Below are positions 34,299-41,720 of a stretch of DNA of 63,438 bases, one piece after another. The first letter of the stretch is position 1; every line of letters begins with the position of its first letter. Location: positions 1-63,438 of the forward strand of contig JAFTYI010000026.1 in the NCBI GenBank assembly GCA_017464815.1, in the 5' to 3' direction. Source of the DNA: Bacteroidaceae bacterium. Lineage in GTDB: Bacteria > Bacteroidota > Bacteroidia > Bacteroidales > Bacteroidaceae. Below the pieces are notes generated by a model, which did not search any database, was not told where the DNA came from, and worked only from the letters and a program-made list of their open reading frames with translations. A program made the position numbers and the translations under genes.

Positions 34299-35186
34299 AT
34301 GATGAAAAAGAATCTTCTATCGCTGATGATGGCCCTGTTTCTGGGGAGTGCTGTGCTTTCGGCCCAGACAGTAACTGACAATGGAGAGGGGAAATACACC
34401 TTGGGCGTGGGCCATGTGAAAATGGTTGTGGATGCTTCGAGGGGAGGAAAAATTGTGTCGTACGGATACGATGACAAGGAAATCTTGTCTCAGACAAGAA
34501 TGCCCAACTCATTTGGCAGCACCTTCTGGACCAGTCCGCAATCGGAATGGAACTGGCCGCCTGTGCCTGAGTATGACACCAAGCCGTTTGTCGCCGAGGT
34601 GACGGGGGACAAACTGGTGCTCACGGGGGAGAAGTCCGCAAGGTTCGGCTACCGTGTGCGCAAGGAGTTTGTTGCCGATGCCAAGGATAACGCCATCGTG
34701 ATAACCTACACCATCGTCAACGAGTCGGGCGAAACACGCAAGGTGGCTCCGTGGGAAATCTCGCGTGTGCCCAATGGCGGCATCATCTTCTTCGACGCCA
34801 AGGAGGTGGCACCGGCAAACAACATGGTGAGTCTGCCGTTCGAATATAAGCTGAAGGCGGCATGGTATGCGCTGGACGAGCATCGGGCCAACCGCAAAAT
34901 AAACGCCGATGGAAAGGGATGGCTCGCCTTCTGCGACAAAGGACTGTTGCTCGTGAAGAAGTTCCCCGACCTGAAGCCGACAGAGCCCGCACCGGCAGAG
35001 GCTGAAATACAGATTTATGTGAACTCGGGAAAGACATTTGTGGAAATCGAGGAACAGGGCGCATACACCACCTTGCAACCGGGCGAAGAGCTCGATTGGA
35101 CTGTGCGTTGGTATTTGGAGCCGACCGACCTTCCGGCCCAGCCTTCCAAGGCGCTGTTGAAGAAGGCGCGTTCGATGTTGAAGTAA
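34299..35186 (+). CDS. Secreted DUF4380-like beta-sandwich protein
   Basis: Protein of 295 residues from the first of two adjacent ATGs. The signal peptide ends near residue 23 (AVLSAQ). The remainder is beta-rich, with GHVKMVVDASRGGKIVSYGYDDKEIL and WTSPQSEWNWPPVPEYD, which fits the DUF4380 family of exported galactose-mutarotase-like sandwich proteins. WPP-containing aromatic clusters suggest carbohydrate contact, but no substrate is known. It is a single gene, convergent with the ECF operon. Confidence 0.75.
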   Translation: MMKKNLLSLMMALFLGSAVLSAQTVTDNGEGKYTLGVGHVKMVVDASRGGKIVSYGYDDKEILSQTRMPNSFGSTFWTSPQSEWNWPPVPEYDTKPFVAEVTGDKLVLTGEKSARFGYRVRKEFVADAKDNAIVITYTIVNESGETRKVAPWEISRVPNGGIIFFDAKEVAPANNMVSLPFEYKLKAAWYALDEHRANRKINADGKGWLAFCDKGLLLVKKFPDLKPTEPAPAEAEIQIYVNSGKTFVEIEEQGAYTTLQPGEELDWTVRWYLEPTDLPAQPSKALLKKARSMLK

Positions 35187-35252
35187 GTCGGGGCGGCGTT
35201 TGGTTGGTCAACTTGGCGAAACCTTAAAGCATGGGCGGTTCTCCACGTCTCT

Positions 35253-35606
35253 TTACATCGCAACGACCAGGTGGAGCGGGAATCCCTCTTGGGTAAGGCT
35301 TTCGCCTAAGGAGGTGTCGATGGTGTCGATGCGCAGTTGGGTGGAGAGCAGCTGATGGGGCTTCGCTTCCCACGGGCGGGGCATGGCTATGCCGACGCAC
35401 AAGCCTGTCAGGCAAGCGGCTACCAACCACCAGGGGGAAACGCTTGCACCTCTTTTCCCTTCCTTCCTCTCTATCCGTTCCAACAGGGAGTCGAAGGGTG
35501 GGGGAGCGGCCTGTCCGTTTTCTTCGTCTCGCATTGTCCGCACCTCTTCCAACAGGTTGTGGATGTCGGCACTTTTCTCCAGTTCGTTCAATTTGTTATC
35601 GTTCAT
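35253..35606 (-). CDS. Small membrane protein, likely anti-sigma-like
   Basis: Protein of 117 residues, starting 23 bp after the sigma-factor stop. It has a charged N-terminal cytoplasmic part (about 1-55), one membrane segment (WWLVAACLTGLCVGIAM, about 59-75) and a short outer part. This topology and its position directly after an ECF sigma gene suggest a membrane anchor that controls the sigma factor, although it lacks a recognisable zinc anti-sigma motif. Confidence 0.65.
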   Translation of the reverse strand: MNDNKLNELEKSADIHNLLEEVRTMRDEENGQAAPPPFDSLLERIERKEGKRGASVSPWWLVAACLTGLCVGIAMPRPWEAKPHQLLSTQLRIDTIDTSLGESLTQEGFPLHLVVAM

Positions 35607-35629
35607 AGTCACTTTTTTTAATGATTCAT

Positions 35630-36184
35630 TTATTTGAATGGTTTCATCTCCTTCTGCACCTTCAGCAGGGCGTAGTGCAGGCGCGATTTCACAGTTCCTT
35701 CGGGCACATCCAGGATGTGGGCGATTTCTTTCACCGAAAGTTCCTCCTGGTAGCGTAGTATGAAGGCGTCTCGCTGTTCGGTGGGCAGCGATGCGATGGA
35801 CTTCCGCAACCGGTTGCGCCTTTGCTCCTTGTCGTAGTTGCACTCCTTTTCGGGGATGCTGTTCTCGTTCCTGCCAATCAGTTCGTCCCTGTGTGTCCTT
35901 ACGATTTCCAAGTGGCGGTATTCGTTCTTGCAAAGGTTGTAGGCCATGGCGTAAAGCCAAGTGGTGAAGTCGCTTTGCCGGGCATCGAAGCGACGGCGCT
36001 GTTCATAGACCTTCATGAACAATTCCTGTGTGAAGTCGGCCGCCTTGTCGGAGTCGTGTTCCAACATTCGCAGGAAGAAACCCTGCAGCCGGCGGGCATG
36101 GCGACCGTACAGCTCGCGAAAAGCCTCATGGTCGCCCCGCCCGACGAGTTGCATCAGCCGTTCGTCGGTATTACTTGCCTTCAT
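35630..36184 (-). CDS. ECF-family RNA polymerase sigma factor
   Basis: Protein of 184 residues. The region 2 core is FTQELFMKVYEQRRRFD with FTTWLYAMAYNLCKNEYR, and region 4 is LPTEQRDAFILRYQEELSVKEIAHILDVPEGTVKSRLHYA, a helix-turn-helix that recognises -35 DNA. It directs RNA polymerase to stress or envelope genes. Its start overlaps the end of the upstream gene by 14 bp, and the small membrane protein follows, giving a three-gene operon. Confidence 0.92.
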   Translation of the reverse strand: MKASNTDERLMQLVGRGDHEAFRELYGRHARRLQGFFLRMLEHDSDKAADFTQELFMKVYEQRRRFDARQSDFTTWLYAMAYNLCKNEYRHLEIVRTHRDELIGRNENSIPEKECNYDKEQRRNRLRKSIASLPTEQRDAFILRYQEELSVKEIAHILDVPEGTVKSRLHYALLKVQKEMKPFK

Positions 36185-37397
36185 ACGCTTCGTTGATGAA
36201 GTTCATATATCCTTCTTCTCTTTCCGGGGTCAGTTCTGCATCACTGATAACCTTTCGCAACAGGCTGTACAACTCTTCCATGTGAGCCTTGTCGCCTGCT
36301 TTGCGGTAGTGCTTGAGTAGTGACTGGAATCCCGTCGCGTAGTTTATTTTCCCTTTATTGGCATACGCCGTATAACGTTCAGGGTGAAACGACTCTTGCA
36401 GATAGTCGAGCAGGTATCTCTTCTCATAATTCTGCCTTTTGATGGATATGTTGTCATACGGCTTGGCCGAATAGCGCATCACAAGCCCTTCGGAGTAAAG
36501 GCTGTCCTTTAATCCCTCTTTAGGTATGGCGCTACAGATTGAAAAATAGACAGGTTGCTTGCTATGGCGGATGATGTGGCGGATCAGTCCTTCGCTGTTC
36601 CAGTCTTCCGCGGCAATGTCAAGAGGAATCCCCAATTTGGAAAAAACGCGTTTTCGATAATCTCCGAAATAAAGAAAGGCTGTTGACACTACATGGATAT
36701 CGGTAAACAGTCCTTTCCCCTTTTGGATCAGCAGTGTGGAGTATATGGGCACGTCGCCGTTGGCCAGTAGGATACTTCCCGGTTCCAGTCCCACCAGCTC
36801 ATTGTAGGCGTAGTTGAGCAGTGTGGGCGAGTATTCGCCGCTTTCATACATCTTTTGGCAGAGGGCGGTCAGTTCCTCTTCCATGCCCCACTTCAGCATA
36901 AAGGCAGCATAGTCAGGAAAGAACAGCAAGTCGTCCGGTCCCTCGGCAATGGCTCGCATCACCCCATCTTTGTACTTTTCATCCCATTTCCCATCGTGGA
37001 AATATCTCAGGATGTTCAGCACGTGTGAGTCGGGAATGTTCTTCTCCATATTGATGAGGATGCCTTCCAAGAAGTTCGTGGCATCCTTTGTGCTCCGCTC
37101 TTTGCTATACGGACTCGGGTTGAACCACGTCAACTGGTATTTGCTTGCCAAATAGTAGTTTCGCCACGCATATTCGTTCTTGGGATTCTTCTTGATTTCT
37201 TTGGCCCATCCTTCTGCCTGTCGGGCATACCAGGCAGAGTCGTACTCCACTTTGGTCGGCGATACGATGTCTTGCAGTTCCACCTTCTGCACGGTGGCAT
37301 GGTTGGCGGCAAATGCGATTCCTCCGGTCAGCAGTCCTACGCCGACGAGGATTCTGATAATCTGGTGCTTCATCTGTTCCTTTTTGTCTTTAATCAT
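36171..37397 (-). CDS. Exported protein of unknown function in the ECF operon
   Basis: Protein of 408 residues from ATG at 37397; a second start at 37373 (MKHQIIRIL) is possible. A signal or anchor segment lies near residues 13-30 (VGVGLLTGGIAFAA). The rest is helical, with repeated aromatic helices resembling tetratricopeptide-like proteins, for example WRNYYLASKYQL and FLYFGDYRKRVFSKLG. I do not recognise the family. It is the first gene of the operon and overlaps the sigma factor, so it may be the envelope partner of this regulatory unit. Confidence 0.7.
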   Translation of the reverse strand: MIKDKKEQMKHQIIRILVGVGLLTGGIAFAANHATVQKVELQDIVSPTKVEYDSAWYARQAEGWAKEIKKNPKNEYAWRNYYLASKYQLTWFNPSPYSKERSTKDATNFLEGILINMEKNIPDSHVLNILRYFHDGKWDEKYKDGVMRAIAEGPDDLLFFPDYAAFMLKWGMEEELTALCQKMYESGEYSPTLLNYAYNELVGLEPGSILLANGDVPIYSTLLIQKGKGLFTDIHVVSTAFLYFGDYRKRVFSKLGIPLDIAAEDWNSEGLIRHIIRHSKQPVYFSICSAIPKEGLKDSLYSEGLVMRYSAKPYDNISIKRQNYEKRYLLDYLQESFHPERYTAYANKGKINYATGFQSLLKHYRKAGDKAHMEELYSLLRKVISDAELTPEREEGYMNFINEAYEGK

Positions 37398-37414
37398 TGG
37401 TGAATACTTTGTTT

Positions 37415-37426
37415 CAGAACGTTCTG
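37415..37426. promoter_or_regulatory. Perfect palindrome CAGAACGTTCTG in the 5' leader
   Basis: A 12-bp perfect palindrome sits between the -7 element and the first start codon of the ECF operon. It may bind a regulator. Confidence 0.45.
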
Positions 37427-37471
37427 TCGTAGCATACACCCATGTCCGCAATTCGTTCAATTTAGGAAGAA

Positions 37472-37479
37472 CAAAGATA
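37472..37479 (-). promoter_or_regulatory. -7 element of the ECF operon
   Basis: The minus strand reads TATCTTTG here, 75 bp before the start at 37397. The leader contains the CAGAACGTTCTG palindrome. Confidence 0.6.
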
Positions 37480-37576
37480 ATGAATGAAGAGAAATTGTGC
37501 AAAGAAGCGGAAAGATATATTAAGTTATTGCAACTTATCTTTGAATGACAAAACAACTGTTTTGCGAAAGAAAAAT

Positions 37577-37667
37577 GCGTATATACGCAAAAATCTTTTG
37601 TAAATTCGGGTAAAAGGTGTACTTTTGCAGTAGAAAAGTGCGTATATACGCAAAAATCTTTTGTAAA
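37577..37667 (+). promoter_or_regulatory. Promoter between two identical palindromic repeats, AAA ATPase 2
   Basis: Two identical 28-bp copies, each starting with the palindrome GCGTATATACGC, lie at 37577-37604 and 37640-37667. The -7 element TACTTTTG (37620-37627) lies between them, with ATTCGGGTAAAAG just upstream. Copy 1 covers the -33 region and copy 2 the leader, ending 4 bp before the start codon. This layout fits autorepression of a toxin-like gene (inference). Confidence 0.75.
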
Positions 37668-37671
37668 AGGT

Positions 37672-38922
37672 ATGGTGATAGAGCGTAATGTGTATTTGAA
37701 TCAGTTAATCGGTCACCGACATAATGGTATGGTCAAGGTGATAACCGGTGTCAGACGTAGTGGAAAATCCTATCTGCTTTCCCGCTTGTTCAAAAAGTTT
37801 TTGATGGACGAAGGGGTAGATGATGAACACATCATAGAGATGGCATTTGATGACTTCGGAAACAGGGAATATCGCAATCCTGAAGTGTTTTACAATTATG
37901 TAAAGGGACGCATCAATGACGGCCGCATGTATTATCTGCTTCTGGATGAAGTGCAACTGTTGGACAGTTTTGTAGATGTGCTGAATGGTTTCCTCTACAT
38001 GAAGAATGTGGATGTTTACGTGACAGGAAGTAATGCCAGGTTCTTGTCCAAGGACATTATCACAGAGTTCAGAGGGCGGGGTGACCAGATTCATGTTTTC
38101 CCGTTGAACTTCAGTGAGTTTATGACTGCCTATCAAGGGGGAAAAGAGGATGGTTGGGCGGCTTATCTCAGATATGGAGGATTGCCTCCCGTTGTGTTGC
38201 AACCTACGGATGAAGACCGGGAAAAACTTCTGCACAGCCTTATTGATGAAACTTATCTGATAGATATTTTGAATCGGAATAGGGTCAAGAATGATGCCGA
38301 ATTGGGTGAATTGTTCCAGATAATGGCCTCCAACATCGGAGGGTTGACCAATCCACAGAAATTATCCAATACGTTCAAAAGTGTGAAGGGTGTGTCGATA
38401 AGCCCGGTGACTCTTAAAACCTATATTGATTATTTGTCCGAAGCATTTCTGATAGAGGCAGCCAATAGGTATGATGTGAAAGGAAGGAAATACATCAGTA
38501 CCCCTTTGAAGTATTATTTTACAGACTTGGGACTTCGCAATGCTTTGTTGAATTTCCGTCAATATGAAGAGACACATCTGATGGAAAATGCCATATACAA
38601 CGAACTCCGGCTCAGAGGATGGAATGTGGATGTGGGCATGGTAGTTGTCAATTCACGCAACGGGCAAGGAACGAGTGAACGTAAACAACTTGAAATAGAT
38701 TTTGTTTGCAACAAGGGCAGCAAGCGTTGTTACATACAATCGGCTCTGAGTTTGCCCGACCGTGAGAAGATGCAGCAGGAAATCAACTCTCTTCAGCGTA
38801 TAGATGATAGTTTCCAAAAGATAGTTGTTGTTGGCGGTAATGTCAAACCTTGGATGGATGAGAATGGAATCCTATTCCTTAGTATTTATGATTTTATGCT
38901 CAATCCAGAGGGCGTATCATAA
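37672..38922 (+). CDS. AAA family ATPase with DUF4143 domain
   Basis: Protein of 416 residues. Walker A is TGVRRSGKSYLL near residue 25, Walker B YYLLLDEVQLLD near residue 87, a sensor-1-like VTGSNARFLS and an arginine-containing RGRGDQIHVFPL follow. The C-terminal DUF4143 domain has LEAANRYDVKG-like strands and a nuclease-fold-like end (EIDFVCNKG). The family is widespread in Bacteroidota, usually solitary and variable between strains. It is divergent from the ECF operon and is controlled by duplicated palindromes. It differs from the AAA protein at 449 in sequence but shares its domain order. Confidence 0.87.
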   Translation: MVIERNVYLNQLIGHRHNGMVKVITGVRRSGKSYLLSRLFKKFLMDEGVDDEHIIEMAFDDFGNREYRNPEVFYNYVKGRINDGRMYYLLLDEVQLLDSFVDVLNGFLYMKNVDVYVTGSNARFLSKDIITEFRGRGDQIHVFPLNFSEFMTAYQGGKEDGWAAYLRYGGLPPVVLQPTDEDREKLLHSLIDETYLIDILNRNRVKNDAELGELFQIMASNIGGLTNPQKLSNTFKSVKGVSISPVTLKTYIDYLSEAFLIEAANRYDVKGRKYISTPLKYYFTDLGLRNALLNFRQYEETHLMENAIYNELRLRGWNVDVGMVVVNSRNGQGTSERKQLEIDFVCNKGSKRCYIQSALSLPDREKMQQEINSLQRIDDSFQKIVVVGGNVKPWMDENGILFLSIYDFMLNPEGVS

Positions 38923-38932
38923 TTAACTTTCC

Positions 38933-39005
38933 AGGCACGGATTATACAGATTGACACGGCTATTATGGTATGTTTATATCCGTGAAATCCGCGTAATCCG
39001 TGCCT
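38933..39005. terminator. Dispersed inverted repeat acting as a convergent terminator
   Basis: AGGCACGGATTA (38933-38944) and TAATCCGTGCCT (38994-39005) pair perfectly, and the inner CCGTG/CACGG parts extend the stem. It separates the convergent AAA ATPase and transporter genes. The unit resembles the common Bacteroidales 'ATCCGTG' repeat; a half copy is at 21465. Confidence 0.65.
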
Positions 39006-39010
39006 TAAAT

Positions 39011-40018
39011 TTAATTTGCTCCCGATACAATGATAGCTCCGAGGCCCGAGATGAAGAAGAGAAACATCAGGGCCAACAGGGTGTTCACCGTGCCGGATGC
39101 ACCCTTGAACTCTTTCCAGACGAAGATACCCCATAGGGCGGCCACCATCGGTGCACCTTGTCCGAGGGCATAGGAGATGGCGGCTCCGGCTTTGCCTGCG
39201 GCAATGTAGCTGAGGGCGGTGCCGAGTCCCCAGATGATGCCTCCGAGCACACCCACCATGTGGGTGCTCATGCGCCCGCGGAAGTAGTCGCTGTAGCTGA
39301 CGGGTTTGCCCACGAACGGGCGGCGCATCACCACCGTGTTGAACACGATGTTGCTCAGGAAAATTCCCACCGCGAAGATGAAGAAGGCCGAGTAGGGAGT
39401 GGCCATGCCGGGCGTGGGCGACTCAAAGTTGTCGAGGTCCATAGCAGCGGCCACAAAGCGGTAGAAGAAGGCCATCAGTACACCGGCAATGATGGCGATG
39501 ACAGCTCCCTTCTTGCTGGTGCCGCCACTGGCGCCACGGTGCATCTTTCCCGAAGCGATGGCGTTGACGATGATGGCCACCATCACGAGGGCTACGCCGA
39601 GGAAAAGGGTGAACGGGTCGCCCTTAGGGGCACCGATGTAATTGACGATGACACCTAAGACCAGCGCAATGCCCACCCCTAGGGGGAAGGCTACCGTCAT
39701 GCCGGCCATGGAGATGGCGGCCGAGAGCAGGATGTTGGCCAGGTTGAAGATGGCACCGCCGATGAGGGCGCTCACATAGTTGTCGGGGCTAATCTGTCCC
39801 AAGTCGGTGAGGAATCCGCGTCCCATCTCGCCCGTGCTTCCAAGGGTGAGGCCAAGGACGATGGAGAAGAGCAGGATGCCGATGACGTAATCCCAGTAGA
39901 AGAGTTCGTAACGCCAGGTCTTTCCGGCCAGTTTCTGTGTGTTGGCCCACGAACCCCAGCAGAGCATCGTAATGAAGCAGAGCACAACGGCCAACAGGTA
40001 ATTTTGAACGATAAACAT
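39011..40018 (-). CDS. GRP/RhaT-like sugar transporter (DMT superfamily)
   Basis: Protein of 335 residues with the start at 40018 (MFIVQNYLLAVVL); an upstream ATG would add eight unlikely residues. About ten membrane segments are visible, with TMLCWGSWANTQK and GGIIWGLGTALSYIAAGKAGAA typical of the glucose/ribose porter and RhaT-like families. It likely imports a pentose or hexose with a proton. It lies downstream of ribokinase on the same strand with an A/T-rich repeat between them, suggesting ribose uptake and phosphorylation. Confidence 0.85.
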   Translation of the reverse strand: MFIVQNYLLAVVLCFITMLCWGSWANTQKLAGKTWRYELFYWDYVIGILLFSIVLGLTLGSTGEMGRGFLTDLGQISPDNYVSALIGGAIFNLANILLSAAISMAGMTVAFPLGVGIALVLGVIVNYIGAPKGDPFTLFLGVALVMVAIIVNAIASGKMHRGASGGTSKKGAVIAIIAGVLMAFFYRFVAAAMDLDNFESPTPGMATPYSAFFIFAVGIFLSNIVFNTVVMRRPFVGKPVSYSDYFRGRMSTHMVGVLGGIIWGLGTALSYIAAGKAGAAISYALGQGAPMVAALWGIFVWKEFKGASGTVNTLLALMFLFFISGLGAIIVSGAN

Positions 40019-40092
40019 ATCTGTAGAGTTAAAAAATAACAATTAAAAATTAAAAGTTGAGGAGAAACTGATGCATTGCAACACTATCTATT

Positions 40093-40123
40093 CCCCTCCA
40101 TTCAGGGAGGGGGTAGGGGAGAG
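40093..40123. repeat. GC-rich dispersed hairpin repeat overlapping the rbsK stop
   Basis: CCCCTCC and GGGAGGGG pair around ATTCA, and GTAGGGGAGAG follows. On the minus strand it encodes the last residues and stop codon of rbsK. Related copies are at 48907, 52983, 53116, 57171 and 57463. Confidence 0.75.
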
Positions 40124-41028
40124 TCCACTTCGTGTCTATGCGGCACCGACGACTGTGCTCCCATCCGTGTCACTGTGACGGCGGCACACCGGTTGGCAAA
40201 CTCCACGGCTTCGGTGATGCTCTTCCCTTCGGAGAGGGCCACGCACAGGGCACCGCAGAAGGTGTCGCCTGCCGCCGTAGCATCCACGGCCTTCACCTTG
40301 TGGCCGGGAATCTGGTGGTAGCTACCTTTCTCTTTGACAAAGGCTCCTTTGGCACCGAGGGTGATGACTACGTTCTCCACCCCTTTACTCGTGATGATGT
40401 CCGCCGCACGGGCCACACTGTTCATGTCGGTTATCTGTGTGCCCGATATGAACTCCGCCTCCGTCTCGTTGGCGATGAGCATGTAGAGGTTGTGCAGGAG
40501 CGAGTCGGGCAGCGTATGCGCCGGTGCCGGGTTGAGGATGACCTTCACCCCCTTCTCCCTGGCTATGCGCGCGGCATAGTCCACCGTGCGGAGCGGAGTC
40601 TCCAGTTGCATCAGCAGGATACCCGCTTTGCTTATGGCCTCTGCAGCGCGGTCGATGTCGGGCGGAAGCAGTTGGGCATTGGCTCCCGAGGCTACGGCAA
40701 TGCTGTTCTCGCCCTGCGCATCCACCATGATGAGGGCCACGCCCGAGGGGTGCTCACCGTCTACCAACACATATCGCGTCTCTATCCCCTCGGCCTTGTA
40801 CTGCTCGATGGCCCGTTGGCCAAAAGAGTCGTTGCCCACCTTGGCCACAAAGGTCACGTGTCCGCCCAGTCGGGCCGCCGCCACGGCCTGGTTGGCTCCC
40901 TTCCCGCCGGGGTTCATGAAGAACTTCCCTCCGATGAGCGTCTCGCCCGGCAAGGGCAGGCGCTCCATGTTGACCACCATATCGGTGTTGCAACTTCCTA
41001 TGACTACTATTTTCTTATTCATACGCAT
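40102..41028 (-). CDS. rbsK: Ribokinase
   Basis: Protein of 308 residues of the PfkB family. It has the N-terminal signature MNPGGKGANQAVAAARLGG and the C-terminal catalytic VDATAAGDTFCGAL, with the base Asp in the GDTF motif. It phosphorylates ribose at O5 using ATP. The chosen start is MRMNKKIVVIG; MNKKIV six bases on is equally possible. The C-terminus (DSPLPPP and stop) lies inside a GC-rich dispersed hairpin repeat, so the native end was replaced or extended. The GRP-type transporter follows. Confidence 0.9.
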   Translation of the reverse strand: MRMNKKIVVIGSCNTDMVVNMERLPLPGETLIGGKFFMNPGGKGANQAVAAARLGGHVTFVAKVGNDSFGQRAIEQYKAEGIETRYVLVDGEHPSGVALIMVDAQGENSIAVASGANAQLLPPDIDRAAEAISKAGILLMQLETPLRTVDYAARIAREKGVKVILNPAPAHTLPDSLLHNLYMLIANETEAEFISGTQITDMNSVARAADIITSKGVENVVITLGAKGAFVKEKGSYHQIPGHKVKAVDATAAGDTFCGALCVALSEGKSITEAVEFANRCAAVTVTRMGAQSSVPHRHEVDSPLPPP

Positions 41029-41208
41029 CATTATATTAATAAGGTTATACATCTTGAGGCAGGATACGCTGCCACCCTACGTAACAAAGGGGTGGGGGAA
41101 TTGTTCAGGTATTCTTCCGCTATTCACCTTTCCCACTCCGTCTGTCCGACTTCTCCTGTTCTTCTGTTGGCGTTTACCTGTTCCTCCACCTCCTTTTAAC
41201 TTAAAATG

Positions 41209-41277
41209 TATAGTGTAGTGCGGCACTACACTATACCGTAGTGCCGCATTACACCATAGTGCAATGCCGCACTACAC
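41209..41277. repeat. 23-bp phased array of GTAGTGC/GCACTAC palindromes
   Basis: GCACTACAC or GCATTACAC recurs at 41223, 41246 and 41269, exactly 23 bp apart. GTAGTGC or ATAGTGC lies to the left of each. The first unit is a perfect 27-bp palindrome (41209-41235). It sits about 180 bp upstream of rbsK, in the long gap before the restriction genes. Confidence 0.8.
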
Positions 41278-41396
41278 TTTCACTCGGTTTCTATTCCTTT
41301 TCGCCTTTTTAGTTGTTTGTCTTCGCTTTTTCTTCGGTTTGTCAACGGACGGATTGCTAAAGTTTGGTGGATAGGGAGCAGAAAACCTCGCTCAAA

Positions 41397-41663
41397 TTTG
41401 CTTTTCTCAAGAATCTTTCTTTCCTTTGCAGATGCAGATTCGCGGTGTAGCGATACCGGGCTGCCACTGACATGGTAAATATAATTATTAACATAGCATT
41501 TGCTATTTGTTCTATTCGCATTGAAACGTAGGAAATTTCAATAAGTGTTAGATGAATGAACAAGTCGTGAATGTCTGCGCTGTATAGGCGCGGGCGGACT
41601 TGTATCATCTACTGGCACTTCCTACGGCCACAATGCGAGCAAGTTAACCGCTCGCGTTTTTTT
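41397..41663 (+). ncRNA. Candidate structured leader or small RNA upstream of mod
   Basis: TTTG (41397-41400) and TTCCTTTG (41421-41428, one mismatch to TAnnTTTG) are 20 bp apart, predicting an RNA from about 41433. It would end at the strong terminator at 41635-41663, giving about 230 nt. An 11-codon frame starts [11 protein letters not shown] at 41551, and GTCTGC can pair with GCGGAC around it. Either a free small RNA or an attenuated leader of the restriction operon is possible. I do not recognise a known RNA family. Confidence 0.4.
41635..41663 (+). terminator. Intrinsic terminator upstream of the mod gene
   Basis: GCGAGC (41635-41640) and GCTCGC (41650-41655) pair around a 9-nt loop and are followed by G and a run of T. 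It lies 58 bp before the mod start codon and has no coding gene upstream on the same strand, hence the leader or attenuation proposal. Confidence 0.8.
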
Positions 41664-41720
41664 GTACCCGTAGGTTCTGAATGTAGAGGTAGCCGATGCT
41701 TCAAAAGAACAAATGGCATT

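Noticed and set aside
41551-41586. 11-codon leader peptide as a real gene
   Set aside because: It has no clear ribosome-binding or conservation evidence. It is mentioned only as part of the leader RNA proposal.
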